From: an uncultured Chloroflexota bacterium
GTDB lineage: Bacteria > Chloroflexota > Limnocylindria > Limnocylindrales > CSP1-4
DNA length: 5,464 bases
Direction of reading: 5' to 3'
NCBI GenBank assembly: GCA_903930745.1
Contig: CAIYZX010000453.1
Span: 1-5,464 of the forward strand
Of this stretch, positions 1 through 5,464 are shown piece by piece (within the stretch, counting starts at the first letter, position 1; every line of letters begins with the position of its first letter). The notes under the pieces were generated by a model, which did not search any database, had not been told where the DNA came from, and worked only from the letters and a program-made list of their open reading frames with translations. Position numbers and translations under genes: made by a program.

Positions 1-330
1 CAGCTCATCGACCACGGCTCCGCGCTCTACATCCACCACTCCTGGCGGGACCCGGACGCGCACGCCCGGCGGCCGTTCGCGCAGATCGCGGACCACGTGC
101 TGCTGCCGTTCGCCTCGTCCATCGCGGCGGCGGACGAGCGGCTGGCGCCCCAGGTGACCGAGGCGCTGCTGCGTGACCTCGTGGACTCGCTGCCGGACGA
201 CTGGCTCGCACCGGAGCCCGGGCTGGACACGCCCGATGCGCACCGCACGGCGTATCTCACGTACCTGGTGACGCGCCTCGAGGCGCGGGCGGCCTTCGTG
301 GCGGAGGCGGACCGTGCCCGTGCCGCCTGA
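1..330 (+). CDS. HipA-like kinase, C-terminal fragment (5' end outside window)
   Basis: The reading frame is open from the first base to TGA at 328-330 and encodes 109 residues. It begins LIDHGSALYIHHSW, which I recognise as the activation-segment region of the HipA-like kinase family usually found beside DUF3037 proteins. The Asp of the DHG triad (residue 4 of the fragment) corresponds to the metal-binding Asp of the DFG motif in protein kinases. A helical region follows (DHVLLPFASSI, LLRDLVDSLPDDWL, HRTAYLTYLVTRLEARAAF), which is the family's usual C-terminus. The nucleotide-binding loop and catalytic Asp lie upstream of the window, so activity cannot be judged. E. coli HipA is a Ser/Thr kinase toxin; whether this family acts as a toxin is not known to me. 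The stop lies inside the next gene, suggesting translational coupling. Confidence is high for the family and low for any specific substrate. Confidence 0.85.
   Translation, partial: QLIDHGSALYIHHSWRDPDAHARRPFAQIADHVLLPFASSIAAADERLAPQVTEALLRDLVDSLPDDWLAPEPGLDTPDAHRTAYLTYLVTRLEARAAFVAEADRARAA
303..307 (+). promoter_or_regulatory. Ribosome binding site for the DUF3037 gene
   Basis: GGAGG lies 6 bases before the GTG at 314, inside the end of the HipA-like gene. It favours GTG 314 over the in-frame GTGs at 320 and 335, which have less suitable spacing. The 314 start makes the two genes overlap by 17 bp. Confidence 0.55.
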
Positions 331-733
331 TCGCGTGACTCCCGGGTCCGCGGCGCGCAGCCCGTTCGAGTACGCGATCGTCCGCGTCATCCCGCGTGTG
401 GAGCGCGGCGAGGCGTTCAACGCGGGCATCGTCCTCATGTGCCGGCCGCGCCGGTACCTGGGCGCGCGCACGCTCCTCGATGCGTCGCTGCTCGCCGCCA
501 TGGCCCCCGAGTGCGATGCGGAGGCCGTCCGCGACCACCTCCGCTCCATCGAGCGTGTCGCCGCCGGCGACCCGGACGCGGGACCCATCGCCCGCCTCTC
601 GATGCCGGAGCGGTTCCACTGGCTGGTCTCGCCCTCGTCCACGATCATCGCGGCCTCCGTGGTCCACACCGGCCTCACCGCCGATCCCGCGGCCACCCTG
701 GACCACCTCTTCCGGACGCTGGTGGAGCGGTGA
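314..733 (+). CDS. DUF3037 family protein, partner of the HipA-like kinase
   Basis: This 139-residue protein has no membrane segment or signal peptide and is probably cytosolic. Two blocks identify DUF3037: an N-terminal FEYAIVRVIPRVERGEAFNAG (residues about 18-38) and a C-terminal ERFHWLVSPSSTI followed by VHTGLTADP (residues about 97-126). The length is normal for the family. The molecular function is unknown. Members are repeatedly encoded directly after a HipA-like kinase, as here, which suggests they act with it or are modified by it; that is inference. The start is GTG at 314, chosen for the GGAGG 6 bases upstream; GTG 335 would avoid overlapping the kinase gene and would still keep the whole conserved domain. 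The TGA at 731-733 overlaps the GTG start of the protease gene in a GTGA arrangement. Confidence 0.88.
   Translation: MPVPPDRVTPGSAARSPFEYAIVRVIPRVERGEAFNAGIVLMCRPRRYLGARTLLDASLLAAMAPECDAEAVRDHLRSIERVAAGDPDAGPIARLSMPERFHWLVSPSSTIIAASVVHTGLTADPAATLDHLFRTLVER
730..733 (+). other. GTGA stop-start overlap between DUF3037 and protease lipoprotein genes
   Basis: GTG (730-732) and TGA (731-733) share bases, a typical arrangement for translational coupling by ribosome re-initiation. GGAG at 724-727 is only 2 bases from the GTG, too close for an ideal Shine-Dalgarno site, which fits coupling rather than independent initiation. The overlap places the protease gene in one transcript with the HipA-like/DUF3037 genes. 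Confidence 0.55.
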
Positions 734-2337
734 GCCGCGCGCCGCGGTCGTCGCCGGCCATGCTCGCCGCGCTCGCGGTCGTCGCGGCCGTCGTGGTGGC
801 ATGCGGAGACGCCGGCCCCACGACCGCGCCCACGCCGGCGCCGTCCCCGTCCGGGCCCGCCGCCAGCCGGCTGCCCGCGGAGGACCTGCCGATCCCCGAC
901 GACGACACCACCCTGGCCCAGGTCCTTCTCCAGGACGCGGACGGGTACTTCGACCGGTACGCGTCCATCGGCCGGTTCAGCGGACCCGCCTCCTGCACGG
1001 CGGTCCTCCTGGACACCGGGGCCCCTGGCGCCATCGCCTACGCGCTGACCAGCGGCCACTGCGTGGGTCTCGTCGGCGCCGACGAGGTGGTGGTTGACGC
1101 CCCCGCCGAGGGCATGACGGTCGCGTTCACCTGGTTCGTGGACGTCGCGGACCATCGCCCCACGCCGGTCTCGCGGATCGCCTGGGCGTCCATGCGCGGC
1201 ACGGACCTCGCGCTGCTGGAGCTGGCCGCCTCACCAGGCGAGCTTGCGGCCCTGGGGATCAAGGGCTGGCGGCCCGTCTCCATGGCGGACCTGGGCGGGG
1301 CCGGACGCACTGTCCGCATGCTGGGCGTGCCCGTGGGTGGCACGGGCGGGATCACCATCCCGGACACCGAGCAGTTCCTTCGGATGGGCTCGTGCAGCCT
1401 GGACACGGAGCCGGTGATCCTCAACGAGCGCCAGTGGCGGTGGCCGCAGAGCCTGCGCAACGACTGCCCGGAGGTGGTCCCGGGCAACAGCGGGTCCGCG
1501 CTGCTGGACAGCGAGACCGGCGGGCTGCTGGGCATCGTCAACACCACCACCTTCGGCGGCGAGCAGGGCGCGGAGTGCTGGCTCGGCCGCCCGTGCGAGG
1601 TGACCCCGGACGGCGAGACCGCGATGGCCGACACCTCCTACGCCCAGCCGGTGGCGGGGCTGGACCGGTGCTTCGGGACCGATGGGGCGTTCGCGCTGGG
1701 CGGCGGCTGCCCGCTGGACCTGGGTGGCGGCGCCGTCCTGTCCGGCGCGCCGCTGGCGGTGAACCCGGCGGTCACGCCCGTTGGACACGGCGCCGGCACG
1801 GCACCGCAGACCACGTGGGCCACCACCGTTGGCGGCACGGGCATCACCCACTACCGGTACAAGCTCGGGCCGCTCGTGAGCACGGTGTGCGAGGACGAGG
1901 CGGGCTACGGGGCGCCGGTCCCGGTTGCCCAGCCCATCGAGGACACGCTGCCCGTCACGGAGCAGCGCCTGGTCCTGTGCGTCATCGGCGGCCCGTCCCC
2001 CACCCCGGACGACGCCTGGCAGCAGCCGGCGCACGCATCCGCGGCCGTGGCCTACGTCGACACGACGGCACCCCAGGCGCCCATCCGCCTCTCGGTCAAC
2101 GGCGATGCCACGCACGGCTGGCGCATCGAGCCCGTCTTCAATCCGCCGGAGCTCTCGTTCTTCCTGGTGAAGGGCGGCCCGGCGGGCGAGACCAGCTGTG
2201 CGGACCCCAAGGGGTACACGCCGTACCGGCGCATCCCCACGAACGTGCCGGCGAAGGACGCCCCGTACCGGTTCTGCGTCATCGGCCTGGACGACGCGGA
2301 CAACGCCACGGCACCCCTCTCCAAGGTCCTGCGGTAG
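730..2337 (+). CDS. Secreted trypsin-like serine protease lipoprotein with duplicated C-terminal Cys module
   Basis: This 535-residue protein is predicted to be exported and anchored outside the cell. Residues 1-24 form a type II signal peptide with a basic start (SRAPRSS), a hydrophobic stretch and the lipobox VVAC, giving Cys25 for lipidation. A Pro/Thr/Ala-rich linker (about 30-46) follows. The protease domain (about 70-315) shows a full chymotrypsin-type triad: His110 in TSGHC, Asp159 in GTDLALLEL and Ser254 in PGNSGSALLD. Cys89 and Cys111 match the usual disulfide beside the catalytic His. Other cysteines (222/246, 283/289, 314/327) could pair further. YAQPVAGLDRCF ends the domain in a way common in secreted bacterial members. 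After it come two similar modules of about 60 residues, each with two cysteines. The GTG at 730 overlaps the preceding stop; ATG at 760 is an alternative but would remove the basic n-region. Substrate unknown. Confidence 0.85.
   Translation: MSRAPRSSPAMLAALAVVAAVVVACGDAGPTTAPTPAPSPSGPAASRLPAEDLPIPDDDTTLAQVLLQDADGYFDRYASIGRFSGPASCTAVLLDTGAPGAIAYALTSGHCVGLVGADEVVVDAPAEGMTVAFTWFVDVADHRPTPVSRIAWASMRGTDLALLELAASPGELAALGIKGWRPVSMADLGGAGRTVRMLGVPVGGTGGITIPDTEQFLRMGSCSLDTEPVILNERQWRWPQSLRNDCPEVVPGNSGSALLDSETGGLLGIVNTTTFGGEQGAECWLGRPCEVTPDGETAMADTSYAQPVAGLDRCFGTDGAFALGGGCPLDLGGGAVLSGAPLAVNPAVTPVGHGAGTAPQTTWATTVGGTGITHYRYKLGPLVSTVCEDEAGYGAPVPVAQPIEDTLPVTEQRLVLCVIGGPSPTPDDAWQQPAHASAAVAYVDTTAPQAPIRLSVNGDATHGWRIEPVFNPPELSFFLVKGGPAGETSCADPKGYTPYRRIPTNVPAKDAPYRFCVIGLDDADNATAPLSKVLR
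802..804 (+). other. Predicted lipidation site (Cys25 of the protease lipoprotein)
   Basis: The TGC codon follows GTC GTG GTG GCA, giving V-V-V-A-C at the end of a hydrophobic stretch, which satisfies the lipobox consensus. Cleavage by signal peptidase II before this Cys would leave a lipid-anchored protein starting CGDAG. Confidence 0.7.
1816..1995 (+). repeat. Cys module copy A of the protease lipoprotein (residues 363-422)
   Basis: The module runs from Trp363 to Pro422. Its landmarks are a leading Trp, YRYKLGP, TVCEDEAGYG with Cys387, and LVLCVIG with Cys417. The same landmarks recur in the same order in copy B, so this is a protein-level tandem duplication. The pattern of alternating hydrophobics and two cysteines suggests a small beta-sandwich with a disulfide, perhaps fibronectin-III-like; the fold is inference. 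Confidence 0.6.
2119..2295 (+). repeat. Cys module copy B of the protease lipoprotein (residues 464-522)
   Basis: The module runs from Trp464 to Asp522 and matches copy A in length (59 against 60 residues) and landmarks: leading Trp, FFLVKGGP, TSCADPKGYT with Cys490, and YRFCVIG with Cys516. It is separated from copy A by a segment containing VDTTAPQAP, a boundary motif typical of extracellular beta-sandwich domains. The copies are diverged in DNA, indicating an old duplication. Confidence 0.6.
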
Positions 2338-2368
2338 GCGCGGGGCGGGGCGTGCACGGGGTGCGGGC

Positions 2369-3151
2369 GTGATCACCGGCATCGACCACCTGGTCATCGC
2401 GGTCCACGACGTCGCCGCGGCGGCCGAGACGCTGGAGGCGGACCTGGGCCTCGCGTTCACCGGCGGCGGGCGGCACGAGGCGATGGGCACGTACAACCGC
2501 CTGGCGTTCCTGGGCGAGACATACCTCGAGCTGATCGGCGTGTTCGATGCCGCGCTGGTGCGCTCCTCGCGGACCTTCGCCGTGGGCAATGCCTCGCTCG
2601 CCTGCCTCCAGGAGCGCGGCGAGGGCCTGGCCACGTACGCGCTCTGCTCCGATGACGTGGCGGGCGACGTGACACGCCTGCGGGCGGCGGGCTCGCCGAT
2701 CGGGGACCCGGTGGCGGGCGCGCGGCGGCGGCCGGACGGCGAGGAGGTCCGCTGGATCACCGCGTTCCCGGAGCTGGGGCCGGAGCGGGCGCCGTTCCTG
2801 ATCGAGCACGTGTACGAGGGCGCCGAGTGGGGGCCTGCGGCCAGGGCGGCGCGCGCGGCGTTCCGGCACCCCCACGGCGGCGCGGTCCGGCTCCGGCGCC
2901 TGGAGCTGCCGGCCAGCGATCCGGCGGCCGTCGACGCGGAGTACGCCACGGTCCTTGGGCTGGCGGCCGATGCCGATGGCGTGGTCTTCGCAGGCGACCA
3001 GGCGCTGGCCCTGCGCCGCGCTGCCGACATCCCGGCGCCCGTGGTCCACCTCGAGGCCGAGGCGGGCGTGGCAGCTCCTGCGATGGACCTCGTCCGGTTC
3101 GGCATCCGCTGGGTCCGGCCCGCCGAGACCGGTGCCCAAACGGCCGCCTGA
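2369..3151 (+). CDS. Glyoxalase-like VOC superfamily protein
   Basis: This 260-residue soluble protein begins ITGIDHLVIAVHDV, the first strand of a vicinal-oxygen-chelate module with a candidate metal ligand at His7. YLELIGVFD follows with Glu54, and a conserved segment ends APFLIEH with Glu146 and His147. The arrangement fits the glyoxalase-3-like (PF13468) group. The C-terminal third (about 170-240) resembles a second, reduced VOC half: RRLELPASDP, then a helix with YATVLGL, then paired strands. The reaction cannot be assigned; VOC proteins include lyases, dioxygenases and resistance proteins. The start is GTG at 2369, the only good choice next to the conserved IDHL; GGGG at 2358-2361 is a weak ribosome site. 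The frame stays open further upstream, but that part overlaps the protease gene and is Arg/Thr-rich shadow. It begins 31 bp after the protease stop. Confidence 0.82.
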   Translation: MITGIDHLVIAVHDVAAAAETLEADLGLAFTGGGRHEAMGTYNRLAFLGETYLELIGVFDAALVRSSRTFAVGNASLACLQERGEGLATYALCSDDVAGDVTRLRAAGSPIGDPVAGARRRPDGEEVRWITAFPELGPERAPFLIEHVYEGAEWGPAARAARAAFRHPHGGAVRLRRLELPASDPAAVDAEYATVLGLAADADGVVFAGDQALALRRAADIPAPVVHLEAEAGVAAPAMDLVRFGIRWVRPAETGAQTAA

Positions 3152-3161
3152 CGCGTCCCGC

Positions 3162-3168
3162 GAGGGAG
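3162..3168 (+). promoter_or_regulatory. Ribosome binding site of the dienelactone hydrolase gene
   Basis: GAGGGAG lies 13 bases before ATG 3182 in the 30-bp gap after the VOC gene. The spacing is somewhat long, but it is the only purine-rich site there and supports ATG 3182. Confidence 0.4.
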
Positions 3169-3181
3169 TACGCTGCCGCGC

Positions 3182-3934
3182 ATGGCCACCGGAACAGACC
3201 TGCTCCTGACGCCCGCTGGCGCCCGCACCCTCCCCGCGTATCTCGCCCGGCCGGACGGCGCGGATCTCGCCACGCCACTGCCTGCGGTGATCGTGGTCCA
3301 CGAGATCATGGGCCTCAACGACGACATCCGGCGGATCGCGCGCGTCTTCGCGGACCACGGGTACGTGGCCCTTGCGCCGGACCTCCTGGGCGCCGGCTGG
3401 AAGCCGCTCTGCATCGCGCGGTTCTTCGCCGGCATGCGCCAGGTCGCCACCGGCCGCCCGTACGTGGAGATGCGCGGCTTCCACGACTGGCTTGCCGCCC
3501 AGCCCGGCGTGGACCCGGCGCGGATCGGCATGGCGGGCTTCTGCGCCGGCGGCGGGTTCGCGCTCCTCTACGCGGCGCGCGGCGGGCGCGATCTGCGCGT
3601 CATCGCCCCGTTCTACGGCGACATCCCCGCGGACCGCTCGCTCATCCCGGACGTCTGTCCCACCGTGGCCTCCTACGGCGCAAAGGACGGCGTCTTCGGC
3701 AAGCTGGGGCCGGTGCTGGACGCCGCGCTCACGGACGCCGAGATCCCGCACGACGTGAAGACGTACCCGGACGCCTCACACTCCTTCATGAACCAGCACG
3801 AGGGACTGCTGGCGAAGGTGGGGCCGTACACGCCGATGCACGCGGCCTTCGACGAGACGGCATCCGCCGACGCCTGGGAGCGCGTGCTGCGCTTCTTCGG
3901 CGAGCACCTGGGGCCCACCGGGGCCCAGTCCTAG
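3182..3934 (+). CDS. Dienelactone hydrolase family protein (alpha/beta hydrolase)
   Basis: This 250-residue cytosolic alpha/beta-hydrolase has the full dienelactone hydrolase signature. HEIMGLNDDIR carries Glu41, which in the family contacts the nucleophile; GFCAGGGFALLY carries the Cys121 nucleophile; YGAKDG carries Asp169; and DASHSFMN carries His200. The Cys nucleophile, rather than Ser, is the hallmark of this family. The length is typical and the reading frame is intact. Classical members open dienelactones in chlorocatechol breakdown, but many homologues act on other esters or lactones, and no catechol-pathway genes are nearby, so the substrate is unknown. ATG 3182 is preceded by GAGGGAG. 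It lies 30 bp after the VOC gene, so the two may be co-expressed. The stop is 6 bp from the stop of the convergent reductase gene. Confidence 0.92.
   Translation: MATGTDLLLTPAGARTLPAYLARPDGADLATPLPAVIVVHEIMGLNDDIRRIARVFADHGYVALAPDLLGAGWKPLCIARFFAGMRQVATGRPYVEMRGFHDWLAAQPGVDPARIGMAGFCAGGGFALLYAARGGRDLRVIAPFYGDIPADRSLIPDVCPTVASYGAKDGVFGKLGPVLDAALTDAEIPHDVKTYPDASHSFMNQHEGLLAKVGPYTPMHAAFDETASADAWERVLRFFGEHLGPTGAQS
3908..3928. terminator. GC-rich hairpin at the convergent gene junction, possible terminator
   Basis: GGGCCC at 3911-3916 and again at 3921-3926 can pair across the loop ACCG. Two further pairs (CT with AG) are possible with one bulged G. The stem overlaps the last codons of the hydrolase gene, just before its stop, and the convergent gene ends 6 bp later. 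There is no T-rich tract on either side, so intrinsic termination is doubtful. In such GC-rich coding DNA the hairpin may be chance. Confidence 0.25.
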
Positions 3935-3940
3935 GCCAGG

Positions 3941-4672
3941 TCAGCCCGCCCGGCGCACCGCGAAGGGCAGGTGCGCGGTCTCCGCGGGTTGCGCGAGGGC
4001 GCGCCGCTCCAGCACCGCCATCGCGATGCGGAACGTGAGCAGGAACGTCACCACCGCCGCGCTGCCGAGGTACAGCCACTGTGCCCATGGCGCGGAGCTG
4101 TCCGTGCCGGACGCGATCCCATGCACCGTGACGCCCACGAACGCGAGGAACGTCGTGTAGTGGAGGATCCGCCACGTCCGCTGGCCGATGACGCGGCGCA
4201 CGTGGAACGAGACCGTGACGATGAGCGCGAGGTAGAGCGCGACCTGGCCGGCGGCGACCGCGAGGGGCGCGTGCGGAGCAAGGCCCGGGACCAGGAGCTG
4301 CGCGATGGAGAACGGCACCGACGTGTCCAGCATCAGCAGCGCGCCGTGGATCGCCGCGAGGCCGATGCCCCACGTCGCCAGCTCCTGGTGGAGGTTGAAC
4401 GAGACCGGCCGGTGGGCGATGGCGTCCAGGATCCGCGTGGAGAGCAGGAGCCCGTAGACCACGGAGCCGGTCATCGCGATGTATCCGAGGAACGCGAAGA
4501 CCCGCTCGAGGAGCCAGGGGAGCCCGTCCGGCGCGTCGATCGCGATGGTGGCGAGACCGCCCAGGACCGCCGGGGCGGTGGCGCCCACGACGATGCCCAC
4601 GGCGACCGCGGCCATGCCCCAGCGGGCGAGGGAGGTTGCGGGCGCGAAGCCCCGGTACGTCACGCCAGCCAT
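3941..4672 (-). CDS. Ferric-reductase-like six-helix haem membrane protein
   Basis: This 243-residue integral membrane protein has about six hydrophobic helices, at roughly residues 18-40, 55-78, 97-115, 137-158, 170-188 and 196-222. Two pairs of histidines with the family's usual spacing, His95/His109 (LHQELATWGIGLAAIHG) and His171/His184 (LHYTTFLAFVGVTVHG), would bind two b-type haems across the membrane, as in the ferric reductase/NADPH oxidase/MsrQ superfamily. There is no C-terminal FAD/NAD(P)H domain, so electrons must come from or pass to partner proteins. I chose the start at ATG 4672-4670, preceded on this strand by GGGG 8 bases upstream; the longer frame to 4912 is Arg/His/Pro-rich shadow of the ApbE gene. 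It overlaps the ApbE end by 13 bp, indicating coupling. The likely role is trans-membrane electron transfer to a flavinylated partner. Confidence 0.85.
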   Translation of the reverse strand: MAGVTYRGFAPATSLARWGMAAVAVGIVVGATAPAVLGGLATIAIDAPDGLPWLLERVFAFLGYIAMTGSVVYGLLLSTRILDAIAHRPVSFNLHQELATWGIGLAAIHGALLMLDTSVPFSIAQLLVPGLAPHAPLAVAAGQVALYLALIVTVSFHVRRVIGQRTWRILHYTTFLAFVGVTVHGIASGTDSSAPWAQWLYLGSAAVVTFLLTFRIAMAVLERRALAQPAETAHLPFAVRRAG

Positions 4673-5464
4673 GTCAGCATCCCCGTGGTGGCGCGGATCT
4701 CGCCGCGCGTGGTGAGCAGGAGGGCCCCGAGCACGTCGGGGCGGTCGAGGAGGGTGAGGGCCGAGTCGGCGCCCGCGATGATCGCGGCCTTGGCGAGGAC
4801 CTCCGCGTCGCGGGCCGTGGCCGCCAGCACCGTGGCCTGGACGAGGTCCGTGACGGCCGGCCGGCCGGTGGACGGATCCACGAGGTGGTGGGCCAGCTCG
4901 CCCGCGTGCCACCAGGCGTGGACCGTGGTGCCGGACGTGGCGAGCCCGAAGGTGCGGCCGGCTGTGCCGCCTGCGAGGCGGACGGTGCCCAGGAGCTCCT
5001 CGTCCGAGCGCGGGTCCGCGATCCCCACGTGCAGCTCCGCGCCGGGGGCGAGGCGCGCGGCGATGTCGCCGTCCGCGTCCACGAGCGCGGTCCGCGCGGT
5101 GGTCAGGGCCAGGGCCCGGTCCGCGAGCCAGCCCTTGGCCACGCCGTCGAGATCGAAGCGGACGCCGGGCTGCCGTCGCACGACGGCGCCGCGGGCCGTG
5201 CGGCCCAGGGACCAGCGGCGGGCAACGCGAGCGGGGAGGTTCGCCGGGCGACCCTCCTCTGCGGCGAGGCGCGCGTCCAGCATCGCGATGTCCACGCGGT
5301 CGTCCGTGCGGGCCTCGGCCACGCGGGCCCAGTCCAGGACCGCCGTCATCGTGGGACCCACCGGGACCTCGTCCCGCGCGTCCGCGTTCAGGCGTGACAG
5401 CTCCGACGTGGCGCTGAAGCGCGTGAGGCGGGACGCCCAGGCGCTGATCCGGTCCAGGGCCCGG
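4660..5464 (-). CDS. apbE: FAD:protein FMN transferase (ApbE family), 5' end outside window
   Basis: The frame is open from the right edge (first whole codon 5463-5461) to the stop at 4660-4662, giving 267 residues. ApbE proteins move FMN from FAD onto a Thr or Ser of a target protein outside the cytoplasmic membrane. Family motifs appear in order, numbering from the first codon: RFSATSELSRLNAD (15-28), DLDGVAKGW (104-112), LVDADGDIA (127-135), ATSGTT (175-180), and HHLVDPSTG (192-200), where Asp196 and Thr199 would help bind the metal. The usual NxGGD/N motif reads DADGD here, a mild variation. Only the N-terminus, including any signal peptide or lipobox, is missing; GTG 5361 is an internal codon because conserved sequence precedes it. 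The stop overlaps the start of the reductase gene by 13 bp, so the two form an operon. The flavinylated substrate is not in the window. Confidence 0.88.
   Translation of the reverse strand, partial: RALDRISAWASRLTRFSATSELSRLNADARDEVPVGPTMTAVLDWARVAEARTDDRVDIAMLDARLAAEEGRPANLPARVARRWSLGRTARGAVVRRQPGVRFDLDGVAKGWLADRALALTTARTALVDADGDIAARLAPGAELHVGIADPRSDEELLGTVRLAGGTAGRTFGLATSGTTVHAWWHAGELAHHLVDPSTGRPAVTDLVQATVLAATARDAEVLAKAAIIAGADSALTLLDRPDVLGALLLTTRGEIRATTGMLTWLA

Noticed and set aside
439..729. Upstream extension of the protease lipoprotein frame to a start at 439
   Set aside because: It would overlap the DUF3037 gene in another frame, is Arg/Pro-rich, and would bury the signal peptide and lipobox inside the protein.
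2338..2368. The GC-rich gap between the protease and VOC genes as a terminator or promoter
   Set aside because: Only 31 bp, with a short CGTGCACG palindrome but no convincing stem plus T-tract and no -35/-10 pair.
1231..3531. A 766-codon open frame on the minus strand opposite the protease, VOC and hydrolase genes
   Set aside because: Very long antisense frames are expected at this GC content. The product is Arg/Ser/Ala/Pro-rich with no recognisable domain, and it lies opposite three well-supported genes.
2279..3751. A 490-codon minus-strand open frame opposite the VOC and hydrolase genes
   Set aside because: Arg/Gly/Ala-rich translation without motifs, opposite genes with clear catalytic signatures; a composition effect.
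2827..4038. A 403-codon plus-strand frame overlapping the VOC, hydrolase and reductase regions
   Set aside because: It crosses the junction of two convergent genes in another frame and is Arg/Pro/Gly-rich; it is a shadow.
4673..4912. Upstream extension of the reductase frame to a start at 4912
   Set aside because: The added 80 residues are Arg/His/Pro-rich and lie over conserved ApbE sequence in another frame; ATG 4672 gives a normal N-terminus before the first helix.
4636..5397. A 253-codon plus-strand frame opposite apbE
   Set aside because: Gly/Arg/Ala-rich, no motifs, opposite a gene with all ApbE landmarks.
1..5464. CRISPR arrays, tRNA or rRNA genes, insertion sequences and attachment sites
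   Set aside because: Reading both strands, I found no regularly spaced direct repeats, no RNA-gene signatures and no transposase or integrase; nearly all bases are accounted for by protein genes.

Overview
The window is a compact, very GC-rich bacterial segment (clearly above 70% GC by eye). GTG starts are frequent, genes overlap by a few bases, and no intergenic gap exceeds about 31 bp. I see seven protein-coding genes, two of them cut by the window edges, and no RNA genes, mobile elements or CRISPR arrays. Base composition and gene families (HipA-like kinase/DUF3037 pair, trypsin-like lipoprotein, ferric-reductase-like membrane protein with ApbE) suggest a high-GC Actinomycetota or Chloroflexota (Limnocylindria-like) lineage. 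This placement is inference from style and is not proven.

Left and centre (1-3934, plus strand): the C-terminal end of a HipA-like kinase (1-330) overlaps a DUF3037 gene (314-733). The DUF3037 stop overlaps the GTG start of a secreted trypsin-like serine-protease lipoprotein (730-2337). This protein carries two copies of a cysteine-containing C-terminal module. A glyoxalase-like VOC protein (2369-3151) and a dienelactone-hydrolase-family enzyme (3182-3934) follow. All five run the same way with tight spacing, so they may share a transcript, but only the first two have a known habit of occurring together.

Right (3941-5464, minus strand): an ApbE-type FAD:protein FMN transferase (partial, upstream end outside the window) is followed, with a 13-bp overlap, by a six-helix ferric-reductase-like haem membrane protein. 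The pair looks like part of a flavinylation-linked trans-membrane electron-transfer operon. The protein that would receive the FMN is not in the window and would be expected just beyond the right edge. The two transcription blocks converge, with 6 bp between stop codons and a GC-rich hairpin overlapping the end of the hydrolase gene.

Nothing here is clearly a new system. The points most worth a second look are the HipA-like/DUF3037 pair, the repeated Cys module of the protease lipoprotein, and the missing flavinylated partner of the ApbE/reductase pair.
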